Shown here: positions 8,744 through 16,256 of the stretch, one piece after another
How positions within the stretch are numbered: position 1 is the stretch's first letter
Layout of the letters: every line of letters starts with the position of its first letter
Assembly (NCBI GenBank): GCA_039029455.1
Contig: JBCCGE010000001.1
Location: forward strand, 62,001 to 126,000
Direction of reading: 5' to 3'
DNA from: JBCCGE01 sp039029455
GTDB lineage: Bacteria; Pseudomonadota; Gammaproteobacteria; Arenicellales; Poriferihabitantaceae
Length of the DNA stretch: 64,000 nt
The notes under the pieces: model-generated
Told to the model about the DNA's origin: nothing
The model's input: only the letters and a program-made list of their open reading frames with translations
Databases searched by the model: none
Made by a program: the position numbers and the translations under genes

Positions 8744-11071
8744 TCAGGCTCTGGGTTTTTCTCGTCCCGGGTCAATAAACGGCAGACCGGTCGTGGTGCA
8801 GGGCAGCCGTTTCATGTGCCCGTCCAGTTTACCGACTTCGAGCACGGTATAGTCGCCGCAGTTTTCAACGGCAATACGTGCCATTGCAATGGCGTGGCCG
8901 AGCTGCGGTGAATAGCAGGCACTGGTTACAACGCCAACCTGCTCTCTGCCATGGAATACTCCGTCACCGTGGACGGGATGTTCGTTGCCGCTGAACTTAA
9001 GTCCGACCAGCTTCCTCCTTGGCGCAGCGCTGTTTCGAACCAGTGCCTCGCGACCCAGAAAATTCTCTTTCTTAAGGTCAACGGCGAATCCCAATCCTGA
9101 CTCCATAGCATCTGAATCAGGTCCGAATTCGGCCCCTGAAACCATCAAACCTGCTTCGATGCGAAGCATATTAAGTGCTTCGTTACCCATCGGGGTGAGA
9201 CCCTGAGGCTCCCCCGCAGCGACCAGTCCGTCCCAGATTTCAAGCGCATCATTCTGGTCGCAAAAAATCTCATAACCCAGTTCACCGGTAAATCCTGTTC
9301 GGCACAGCAGAAACACCGGACCGTCGCGATCGTGCAGTCGTGCTACGGTAAATCCAAACCACTTGATGTTTTCCAGAGCAGGCTTATGGGGCTGGGTAAA
9401 AACGACTTCCTGCAGGATGTCTCTTGATTTTGGGCCCTGTAATGCCAGGTTCGGCAGTTTGTGTCCGAGTGTCAGTATCCGCGCATTCAGACCGAGTTCT
9501 GTAGCCTGTTCTCGCAAATGCAGTGCGGAGTTTGCCGATCCACAGCACCACCTGAAAGCAGTGGGTTCCAGACGAAATAAAGTGCCGTCATCCAGTACAC
9601 TGCCGCGCTGGTCGCACATGAGTGCATAGAAACCACGATGCAGAGACAGCTTTGAGACGTTGCGGGTCAGGCAGTGCTGAAGTAACTCTTCAGCATCCGG
9701 GCCGACGATGTCAAATTTCAACAGACTCGACATATCCTGCAAAGTCGCGCTATTACGACATGCCCAGTATTCTTCTGTCGCACCTGTCGAATCGTAAGAG
9801 TTGGGGACCCAGAGGTCACGGGCAACACTAAAGTTGCTGGTTAGTCTGGACGTGCGATCATGAAATGCGGAGTGTTTGGTCATTTGTGGAGCATCATCGG
9901 GTTTAGCGCGCCAGGACACGGAATGGGTAATCGCGGTGTCCTCCTCGTAGATTCGCACATGGATATCAGTTGGATTCCATCCGTTTATAGGATCGACATC
10001 ATCAGGACACGCTGTTGAGACACAAATCAGATCCGTCAATGCCTGCATAACAACGTAGTCCCCTGCCCGGGACCAGGCTTCATCGGTGGATATACTGTGA
10101 TTCTGCCAGTCAATCCATGAGTTAAAGAAGAAGTTGATCGCTGGCCAGGCGCGACGGGATTCTATTCCGTACGGATCAAATGCCATGCTGATGTTGTCGG
10201 AACAGTTGAGGTGGCCCGGAAATCCTCGCTCTTCATATCCGCGACCCGTGCAGGCGAGTGCAAAAGTATCGTGTCTACCGACTGTATCCTGACGAACCGC
10301 CAGTAGTGGACGCATGTCCTGATCAAAAAATTTATCAAACAGTCCAGGCAGCGGATAGGCGCTGCGGGTCATGGTTCGTGAGACCGTTGAATCGATGTAG
10401 CGTTCGATACCGTTGTCCAGAGCGTCGGCTCGCATTGCCATGAAGTCAGAGCACTGCTGTCCCTCTACATCAATAACCTGAATGAATTGACCCTTCTTTA
10501 CGGTGTACGCTTTGGCTGTGCCACGGTTGATTCGCCATTCGTCCCGGACTTTACCCAGAGGGTCCGGCAGCAGTGTGTCGAGGCTCGATCGATTCGCCGA
10601 CTGGAGATGTATCTGAAATCGACTGCCGCCACTTGTAGAGACAAAATCCGGCTTCACCGGAGCAATAACAAACACGGTACAGGGTGCATTGACCCGCAAA
10701 AGAAACTTTTCATCGGCGACTGAACGCTCGTCAAATATTGATAGTACATCCGTGCCAGCCAGCGACGCAGATCGGGAGGTGGCGATTTCAGTCATACTGC
10801 GATTGTCAAAAGCTGCCGGGTCCAGCATGTCTTTTTGTGTCTCAGTCGATTCGAGTGGGGTCGTCGTAAAATTACGCCGATCTTCCTTCAAAGCTGTCAG
10901 CCAGACTTTCGAGCCGCCATCTATATTGGTCAGCGACAGAATATCGCCGCTTTCGACAGCGATTTGACGACATTCTCCACACAGAATATCCAGTACAAAT
11001 CGGCTCGGTGTTGCGAGACCGATATATCGAGATCGTTCGATATCGGCAGGTTCAACGCTGTGTGAGTGCAT
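8744..11071 (-). CDS. DUF1989 / GcvT-type aminomethyltransferase fusion protein
   Basis: A 775-residue protein in three parts. Residues 1-160 are of no family I recognise. About 165-370 form a DUF1989 (urea carboxylase-associated) domain, with YTVKKGQFIQVIDVEGQQCSD near its start and several conserved Cys. About 410-765 form a GcvT-like aminomethyltransferase, with the folate-binding GFTGELGYEI segment, a GNEALNMLRIEAG segment and a C-terminal barrel. GcvT domains pass one-carbon units from amines to tetrahydrofolate. A GGAG/AAGG ribosome site precedes the ATG. The gene is divergent from a LacI regulator, with two LacI-type operators between them, so it is almost certainly its target. Substrate unknown; a nitrogen compound with a transferable one-carbon group is likely. 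Confidence 0.87.
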   Translation of the reverse strand: MHSHSVEPADIERSRYIGLATPSRFVLDILCGECRQIAVESGDILSLTNIDGGSKVWLTALKEDRRNFTTTPLESTETQKDMLDPAAFDNRSMTEIATSRSASLAGTDVLSIFDERSVADEKFLLRVNAPCTVFVIAPVKPDFVSTSGGSRFQIHLQSANRSSLDTLLPDPLGKVRDEWRINRGTAKAYTVKKGQFIQVIDVEGQQCSDFMAMRADALDNGIERYIDSTVSRTMTRSAYPLPGLFDKFFDQDMRPLLAVRQDTVGRHDTFALACTGRGYEERGFPGHLNCSDNISMAFDPYGIESRRAWPAINFFFNSWIDWQNHSISTDEAWSRAGDYVVMQALTDLICVSTACPDDVDPINGWNPTDIHVRIYEEDTAITHSVSWRAKPDDAPQMTKHSAFHDRTSRLTSNFSVARDLWVPNSYDSTGATEEYWACRNSATLQDMSSLLKFDIVGPDAEELLQHCLTRNVSKLSLHRGFYALMCDQRGSVLDDGTLFRLEPTAFRWCCGSANSALHLREQATELGLNARILTLGHKLPNLALQGPKSRDILQEVVFTQPHKPALENIKWFGFTVARLHDRDGPVFLLCRTGFTGELGYEIFCDQNDALEIWDGLVAAGEPQGLTPMGNEALNMLRIEAGLMVSGAEFGPDSDAMESGLGFAVDLKKENFLGREALVRNSAAPRRKLVGLKFSGNEHPVHGDGVFHGREQVGVVTSACYSPQLGHAIAMARIAVENCGDYTVLEVGKLDGHMKRLPCTTTGLPFIDPGREKPRA

Positions 11072-11114
11072 GCCTTACTCTCCGGGCCCAGATGGAAAGG
11101 TTGTTTTGTCCAGC

Positions 11115-11136
11115 AAAATGTAATCGGTTACATTTT
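11115..11136. promoter_or_regulatory. LacI-family operator 1
   Basis: A 22-bp palindrome with core TGTAATCGGTTACA and AAA/TTT flanks, with a single mismatched base pair. The central CG and TGTAA/TTACA arms are typical of LacI-family (GntR/IdnR-like) operators. It lies 44 bases upstream of the DUF1989-GcvT start, where it could block that promoter. Confidence 0.85.
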
Positions 11137-11190
11137 GATCTCGTGCCTGCTTCCAAAAATTCTGGAATTTTGCCAAATATGAGTCTGTAA

Positions 11191-11210
11191 AAATGTAACC
11201 GGTTACATTT
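11191..11210. promoter_or_regulatory. LacI-family operator 2
   Basis: A perfect 20-bp palindrome with core TGTAACCGGTTACA. Its centre is 75 bp from the centre of operator 1, close to seven helical turns, which would suit looping by a tetramer or two dimers on one face. It lies 70 bases upstream of the LacI gene and so probably also gives autoregulation. Confidence 0.88.
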
Positions 11211-11280
11211 AATCATTGAATTTATCGGCGGGTCAAGGTTTAATGCGGGACATACTGATCTGAAATTACAGGAACTGATC

Positions 11281-12288
11281 TTGGTTGGGAGTATTCGTGA
11301 CGTTGCGCGTGAAGCCGGATTGTCGGTCGCTACGGTTTCCCGCGTGATTAATGGTTCCTCACCCGTTCGGCCCGCAACCAAAGAGCGCGTCATGGCGGCG
11401 TGTAAACAGCTGGACTACGTGCCGAATCCTGCGGCCAGAACGCTATCAACCAGACGCTCACGTACAGTCGCCGCGATCATACCCACGATCGAGCACTCCG
11501 TATTTGCAAAATACGTCACCGCTGTTGAACGCGCGCTCAGTGAAAAAAACTACGCGCTGGTTCTGGCTATTTCGAATGCGGATTCTGACGAAGAACTGAC
11601 GGCGGCAGAGCAGTTGCTGGGCATGGGTGCTGAAGCTTTCATTCTCAGTGGATTCGATCACAGTGCCGAACTACTGGATTTGCTGAAAAGACGTTCAGTG
11701 CCGCACGTATTCACCTCGGTCTGGGAGCACAGGGGCGCCCGTCCTGTCATTGGTTACGACAACAGTGAGCTGGCATTCAGAGCCGTGAGCTATCTTAAAA
11801 AACGAGGTCATCGAAAAATAGCGGCGGTGCACGGACCGTTGTTTGAGAGTGACCGCACTCGGGCCAGGCGATTGGGTGCAGAGAATGCGAACAACGGGGC
11901 GCTTGATATTGATTTCTTTGAGATGGATCTGAGTGTGGAAGGAGGTAAGGACGCAGTTACGGCCATACTGTCCGCCAGCAAAAACTACTCAGCTGCGCTT
12001 TGTTTTTCTGATGTGCTTGCGCTGGGGGTTTACTTCGCGCTGTCGGAGAGGGGGATAAACGTGCCCCAGGATATGTCAGTGATGGGGTTTGACAATCTCG
12101 ACTGGTCGGCTCACGTGGTGCCGCCATTGACCACAATTAATCTGCCGGCTGAGGAAATGGGGCGTAAAGTAGTGGAGCAACTTGTAAATGTATTGGAAGA
12201 ATCTGAGGCGATAGTGCCGACCAAGCTATCAGCCAACATTATCGAAAGGCAATCAGTTGCAGACATCGGGACCGGTAAAGAGGATTGA
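11281..12288 (+). CDS. LacI family transcriptional regulator
   Basis: A 335-residue repressor with a TTG start. The N-terminal helix-turn-helix is at about 5-30 (DVAREAGLSVATVSRVING), followed by the hinge region (NPAARTLSTRRS, about 53-64) and a periplasmic-binding-protein-like effector domain ending in VMGFDNLDWSAHVVPPLTTI. The DNA-reading SVATVSRVING segment is of the type that binds sites with a central CG. It is divergent from the DUF1989-GcvT gene, and both operators lie between the two. The next gene (hydroxypyruvate isomerase-like) is convergent. The ligand is not evident. Confidence 0.95.
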   Translation: MVGSIRDVAREAGLSVATVSRVINGSSPVRPATKERVMAACKQLDYVPNPAARTLSTRRSRTVAAIIPTIEHSVFAKYVTAVERALSEKNYALVLAISNADSDEELTAAEQLLGMGAEAFILSGFDHSAELLDLLKRRSVPHVFTSVWEHRGARPVIGYDNSELAFRAVSYLKKRGHRKIAAVHGPLFESDRTRARRLGAENANNGALDIDFFEMDLSVEGGKDAVTAILSASKNYSAALCFSDVLALGVYFALSERGINVPQDMSVMGFDNLDWSAHVVPPLTTINLPAEEMGRKVVEQLVNVLEESEAIVPTKLSANIIERQSVADIGTGKED

Positions 12289-12319
12289 CGCTACAAATGG
12301 GTATCGAACTGAGGTGATG

Positions 12320-13102
12320 TCAGCGTTTTACACGTGCCAACCAGCTGAGTCCCGCATTTGTCGTCGTCTCCGGAATATATTCAGCACCCACAAAACCCGA
12401 ATAGCCTATTTCATCCAACCACCTCAACAGCCAAAATAAATCTATCTCTCCACGGTCTGGTTCATGGCGGTCGGGCACCGAAGCGATCTGGATGTGAATA
12501 ACATGCGGAAGGGCCTGTTGAATGCGGCGGGTTAATCCACCCTCGGTCGTTTGGACGTGGTAGCAGTCAAACATCAGGCCAACGTTTTTGTTTTCGCCAT
12601 TCGAATGCAGAGCGCCCAAAATAATCAGCGCCTGGTCGATGGAATGCAGTGTGTAACCAGGCCGATCAAATCGGTTAATGGGTTCGATGATAACTCCGAT
12701 ACTGTGTTTTTCAGCCTGCACTGATGCGTAACGCAGATTTGCAAGATAAGCCTTTATTGATTCATCACCGTCACCTGAGGTGCCCGCCATCAGGTGAATA
12801 TTTTTCGAACCAATCGTTCGCGCATATTCGACGGCCTCGTCAATGGTTTCTCTGGCGCATTCCTCGTGATTGGGCACTGCGCCGAAACCATATTCTCCAG
12901 CTCCTTCACCCGCGATAGCCGTATTGAGTGAGAGCATTGTGAGCCCTGTGGCGCTCAGTGCACTCGCGACTTTGACGGCGTCAACGTCGAATGGCCAATG
13001 GCATTCAACGGCATCAAAGCCGGCATCTTTGGCTGCATAGATACGGTCGCAGAGATCAAGTTCCGGCCACAAAAAACCGAGATTGGCAGATATTTTTGGC
13101 AT
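12320..13102 (-). CDS. Hydroxypyruvate isomerase-like TIM-barrel sugar-phosphate isomerase
   Basis: A 260-residue protein of the Hyi/AP-endonuclease-2-like TIM-barrel family. It opens with a typical SANLGFLWPELDLCDRI segment and has the metal-binding acids expected in the family: GVIIEPINRFDRPG, LMFDCYHVQ, HIQIASVPDRHEPD and GAEYIPE near the C-terminus. Hyi interconverts hydroxypyruvate and tartronate semialdehyde. Its position near the LacI/DUF1989-GcvT pair may tie it to glyoxylate or serine-type metabolism, but it is convergent with lacI and has its own promoter, so the link is only suggestive. Confidence 0.87.
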   Translation of the reverse strand: MPKISANLGFLWPELDLCDRIYAAKDAGFDAVECHWPFDVDAVKVASALSATGLTMLSLNTAIAGEGAGEYGFGAVPNHEECARETIDEAVEYARTIGSKNIHLMAGTSGDGDESIKAYLANLRYASVQAEKHSIGVIIEPINRFDRPGYTLHSIDQALIILGALHSNGENKNVGLMFDCYHVQTTEGGLTRRIQQALPHVIHIQIASVPDRHEPDRGEIDLFWLLRWLDEIGYSGFVGAEYIPETTTNAGLSWLARVKR

Positions 13103-13241
13103 AGATGTTCGCTCTTAAACTGTGTGGACCGACACAATGGCCTGTCGTTAACGTTATGTGATGGTCGTCCGCGATAAACCGCCCAAAACACAAAATCATC
13201 CGATTGTCGACAGTCATTCGAAGCAGTGCAGTTTCTGAGCC

Positions 13242-13802
13242 TCAATCGTAGCGAATACTGCTCTGATTATTTATCAAGCGACCCCAATAGGCATTAAACG
13301 GATGAATGTCGCGCGTGATGTGTTCACCTTTCATCAGCGGTCTGTTTTCATTATGACGCGCAAATATACCGCCATCCAGATTAAAAGCCCCAACAGCGCC
13401 AGCATCGGCTAACGACTGGTTGAGTTTGGATAGCATGATAGAAGATCGTTCACCGACCGAGCAATAGAATACGACAGTTTTGCCATCGACCTGATCACCG
13501 TATGTTTCTAAAAACTGTTTTGCGGTCGTTTGCGGACTCAGTCGAATAGCCGATTCAAGGTGACTGACCGAGTGCTCTTCTTTTTCCCGTACGTCGAACA
13601 CTATAACATTATTCCCGCTGAGGCTATCGAGCTGCGAATTTGTAATGTGCTCTACGTCGTACTTCTCCTTGACACTCTGACGTACCCTATCCAAACCATC
13701 CGAACCCGCAAAAGCCATTGAAATCATCACAGTCGCTGACACAAAAAATGCCAGTCGCAGGATAGATATTTCAGGATTTGGCTTTCGGGGAACCGTCTGC
13801 AT
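13242..13802 (-). CDS. Exported rhodanese-like domain protein
   Basis: A rhodanese single-domain protein with an N-terminal membrane or signal segment. I place the start at the ATG at 13802, which opens onto a basic head and a hydrophobic stretch (about 20 residues) ending MAFA. The frame is open to 13886, with an ATG at 13820 and a GTG at 13886 as alternatives. The active-site loop is FYCSVGERS, with the catalytic Cys in a CxxGERS motif; the VFDVREKEEHSVSHLESA segment is the usual rhodanese N-terminal motif. A GGIFARHNENRPL segment follows. It is probably periplasmic; the sulfur acceptor is unknown. Confidence 0.82.
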   Translation of the reverse strand: MQTVPRKPNPEISILRLAFFVSATVMISMAFAGSDGLDRVRQSVKEKYDVEHITNSQLDSLSGNNVIVFDVREKEEHSVSHLESAIRLSPQTTAKQFLETYGDQVDGKTVVFYCSVGERSSIMLSKLNQSLADAGAVGAFNLDGGIFARHNENRPLMKGEHITRDIHPFNAYWGRLINNQSSIRYD

Positions 13803-13960
13803 CTTAAAGACTATCCTCATTGAAGGTCGCAATCGCCAGATATTATGTGACCCTTCCAAATATACTCGTGGAGTTGTATTTGGCACAATCGGTTCCCTAT
13901 GCTGAGTGTTCCTGAAATCACACGACTCTACGCATTTTCTTTAGCCGCGTTTTCAAAAAT

Positions 13961-14026
13961 TTATCGCTTAAGAACCATCTTTAGCGCTTAACCATTCCGC
14001 AGTATATTTCGACTTTTGGTGCGGAA
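13961..14026. promoter_or_regulatory. Direct and inverted repeats in the divergent promoter region
   Basis: In the 388-base gap between the rhodanese and the enolase-superfamily gene, TTATCGCTTAAGAACCAT (13961-13978) is followed by TTAGCGCTTAACCAT (13981-13995), a direct repeat with a 20-bp period. An inverted repeat TTCCGCA/TGCGGAA (13995-14001 and 14020-14026, 18-bp spacer) follows at once. Two-turn periodicity suggests side-by-side regulator sites. The regulator is not known, and the rest of the gap (to 14190) shows no convincing gene. Confidence 0.35.
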
Positions 14027-14190
14027 CCGAAACCCGGAATCAAATATCGGCATAATTGCACACGGTTGGTTCCTCCAGCTGGCGGCATTGCAGGATCTGC
14101 GTATTGATGCTGACAAAGCGCAAACTTTTCGCATCAGCATTACTATAATTGTGTTGTTCCAAAGCGGATTTACATCTCTACCAGGGTTCA

Positions 14191-15372
14191 ATGAAAATTT
14201 CGACCATTCGCGCCACTCCGGTCAATATTCCGTTTAAAGCACCATACCGTTTCAGCTACGGTTCGATCGCATCGCTGACCAAGACTGTAATTGAACTGGA
14301 AACAGACGAAGGTATTGTCGGGCTTGGGGAGTGCGCCGACGGTGACCGGTCAAGAGATGTTATTGTGATGGCGGAACGGTTAAAAGGTCTGGAGGTTCAT
14401 GAGATTAATCGTTCGCGGCAATTGTGTGTTCCGGGAATGAGTTATACCCCCTGGGATAACGTTGTATCCAAACGACGGGTTTTTGGTGGCATCGAAATGG
14501 CAATGTGGGATGCGATTGGTAAAGCTGAAAACAAGTCGCTTTCGTCTCTTCTCGGCGGTGCTCTGACCAACCGGATTCCACTGACAGAGTACTTCAGCTA
14601 TCGAGCCCCCGGGCGCGAAGAGTCTGGCGAGTCGACCCCGGTTGAGGTTGCGAGATATTGCGCGGAAATGCGGGAAATTCACGGCTCGACTATATTTGAG
14701 GGGAAAGTGGGAACGGTGAATCTGAATGAGGAAATTCGCATGGTGCGCGAGGTCAGAGCGGCCATCGGCGACAGCGAACTGCGTCTGGATGCCAATGGTA
14801 CGTGGACGGTTCCAACCGCGCGTTACGCTCTGCGACGATTTTCAGATTTCGATATCACATGGTTTGAAGAGCCGTGTGAGAGCTATCGGGAACTCGCCGA
14901 ACTCAGATCCCACACGGCGATAGCGTTCTCGGCACACTCAATTGATCTCCCTCTCGCAGCAGAACTGCGGTGCCCCGATGCAATTGTTACCAATGTAAAT
15001 GAGCACGGCGGTATTGCCGCAACACGCGACTTTGTTGCGGCTTGTGCCGCAATGGGTGTTGGCTTTCGGTTTCACTCTGGCGATACCGGAATTGCCAGCG
15101 CAGCCTATCTGCACCTAACGGCAGCTATTCCCCATGTTCGGGTCGCCAGTCAGACGCTGTTTCACTGGTATGCTGACGACGTGATAGAAGGTGGTCCTCA
15201 CAAACTTGAAAACGGCTTTACGCCATTGCCGGATGGTCCGGGTCTTGGAGTTACTCTGGACTCCGCTGCTCTTAAGCGCTGCCATCAGCGCTTCCTGAAT
15301 GAGGGCGCGTTTCCGCCCGATCCGCGCGCCAGCAAGGGTGCCGGTTACGGCAGTTTCTTCCGCAAATCGTGA
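14191..15372 (+). CDS. Enolase superfamily protein, glucarate dehydratase-like (mandelate racemase group)
   Basis: I start at the ATG at 14191 because the translation begins with the family opening MKISTIRATPVNIPF; the TTG at 14149 adds 14 unrelated residues. It has the N-terminal capping domain and a modified TIM barrel of the enolase superfamily. Metal-ligand segments LRLDANGTW (Asp) and WFEEPCE (Glu) are present, and a His is found in FRFHSGDTG with an Asp in CPDAIV, matching the His-Asp dyad of glucarate dehydratase. The KxK motif reads FEGK (first Lys to Glu), and the third metal-ligand site reads FSAHS. It likely dehydrates an acid sugar or hydroxy acid. It overlaps the next gene by 4 bases (GTGA). 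Confidence 0.85.
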   Translation: MKISTIRATPVNIPFKAPYRFSYGSIASLTKTVIELETDEGIVGLGECADGDRSRDVIVMAERLKGLEVHEINRSRQLCVPGMSYTPWDNVVSKRRVFGGIEMAMWDAIGKAENKSLSSLLGGALTNRIPLTEYFSYRAPGREESGESTPVEVARYCAEMREIHGSTIFEGKVGTVNLNEEIRMVREVRAAIGDSELRLDANGTWTVPTARYALRRFSDFDITWFEEPCESYRELAELRSHTAIAFSAHSIDLPLAAELRCPDAIVTNVNEHGGIAATRDFVAACAAMGVGFRFHSGDTGIASAAYLHLTAAIPHVRVASQTLFHWYADDVIEGGPHKLENGFTPLPDGPGLGVTLDSAALKRCHQRFLNEGAFPPDPRASKGAGYGSFFRKS

Positions 15373-16160
15373 ACGGTTCCCCAGATCAAAACATGCTGGT
15401 CAGTTTCCCCATGTATGCGCGTAAAGAGGTAGCTGAATCATACGATCGGTTCTGGAACGCTGTAAGGTCGAATCTGCTGGAGGTCGGCATTCAGGCTCCA
15501 AGAGATCTGACATCCGTGGAGGACCTTCTGGCGCACTGGATGTCGCCGCGACTGCTGATCAGCCAGACATGCGGAATGCCGTATCGGAATCATCTGCACA
15601 ATTGCGTTTCTTTGATCGGTACGCCCGATTATGGTCACGAAGAGTGCCGTGCCGGGTACTATCGAAGTGCAATTGTTGTTCGTGCGGCTGATTCGAGGCC
15701 GAACCTTGCGGCTTACTCGGGCGCGCTTTTTGCCTACAATGATATGGGGTCCCAGTCCGGAATCTCAGCACCGCTGAATCATGCTGCAACACATGGTGTG
15801 CACTTTTCAAGATGGGTTCAGTCTCACGCCCACACCAATTCGGCGCGTATGGTGGCGTCCGGTGAAGCGGACATTGCCGCAATAGATGCATTGTCCTGGA
15901 AACAGATCAACCGTTACGATTCTTTCGCGGCGTCGCTAAGGGTTCTCGACTGGACAGAGCCGGCAACACCGACACTACCTTTCATTACTTCAAAAACGCA
16001 GAACGCCGAACTTTTGTATCAGGCGCTGGCGCAGGCCATAGATTCGCTCTCTGAAATTGATCAAGCGGTCACGTCTCTTCGGGGGCTCGTTAAAATTTCC
16101 GAGGAGGAGTACCGGAGCGTTGCTAATCCACCGGTACTGCCGGTGGAGACGTCGCAATAG
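15369..16160 (+). CDS. PhnD/phosphonate-binding-like periplasmic-type solute-binding protein without signal peptide
   Basis: A 263-residue protein related to the phosphate/phosphite/phosphonate substrate-binding family: DLLAHWMSPRLLISQTCGMPYR, then IVVRAADSRPNLAAYSG, a loop FAYNDMGSQSG where ligand oxygens are usually held, and SGEADIAAIDALSW. The start overlaps the preceding enolase-superfamily stop by 4 bases, so they are co-translated. There is no N-terminal signal peptide or lipobox, which is odd for a transport protein. It may act in the cytoplasm, perhaps as a sensor, or be exported by another route. No transporter genes are adjacent. Confidence 0.75.
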   Translation: MNGSPDQNMLVSFPMYARKEVAESYDRFWNAVRSNLLEVGIQAPRDLTSVEDLLAHWMSPRLLISQTCGMPYRNHLHNCVSLIGTPDYGHEECRAGYYRSAIVVRAADSRPNLAAYSGALFAYNDMGSQSGISAPLNHAATHGVHFSRWVQSHAHTNSARMVASGEADIAAIDALSWKQINRYDSFAASLRVLDWTEPATPTLPFITSKTQNAELLYQALAQAIDSLSEIDQAVTSLRGLVKISEEEYRSVANPPVLPVETSQ

Positions 16161-16256
16161 ACCTGCACGGGTCCCGGTGATCCGGTTGTCGACTGCGGTC
16201 ATGATACTATGTGATCAGACATTAACCCCATGTTGTCAGGATAGACAGGATGTATC

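Noticed and set aside
8341..8775. 144-codon minus-strand frame under the ABC ATPase gene
   Set aside because: Opposite a clear ATPase domain; no motif.
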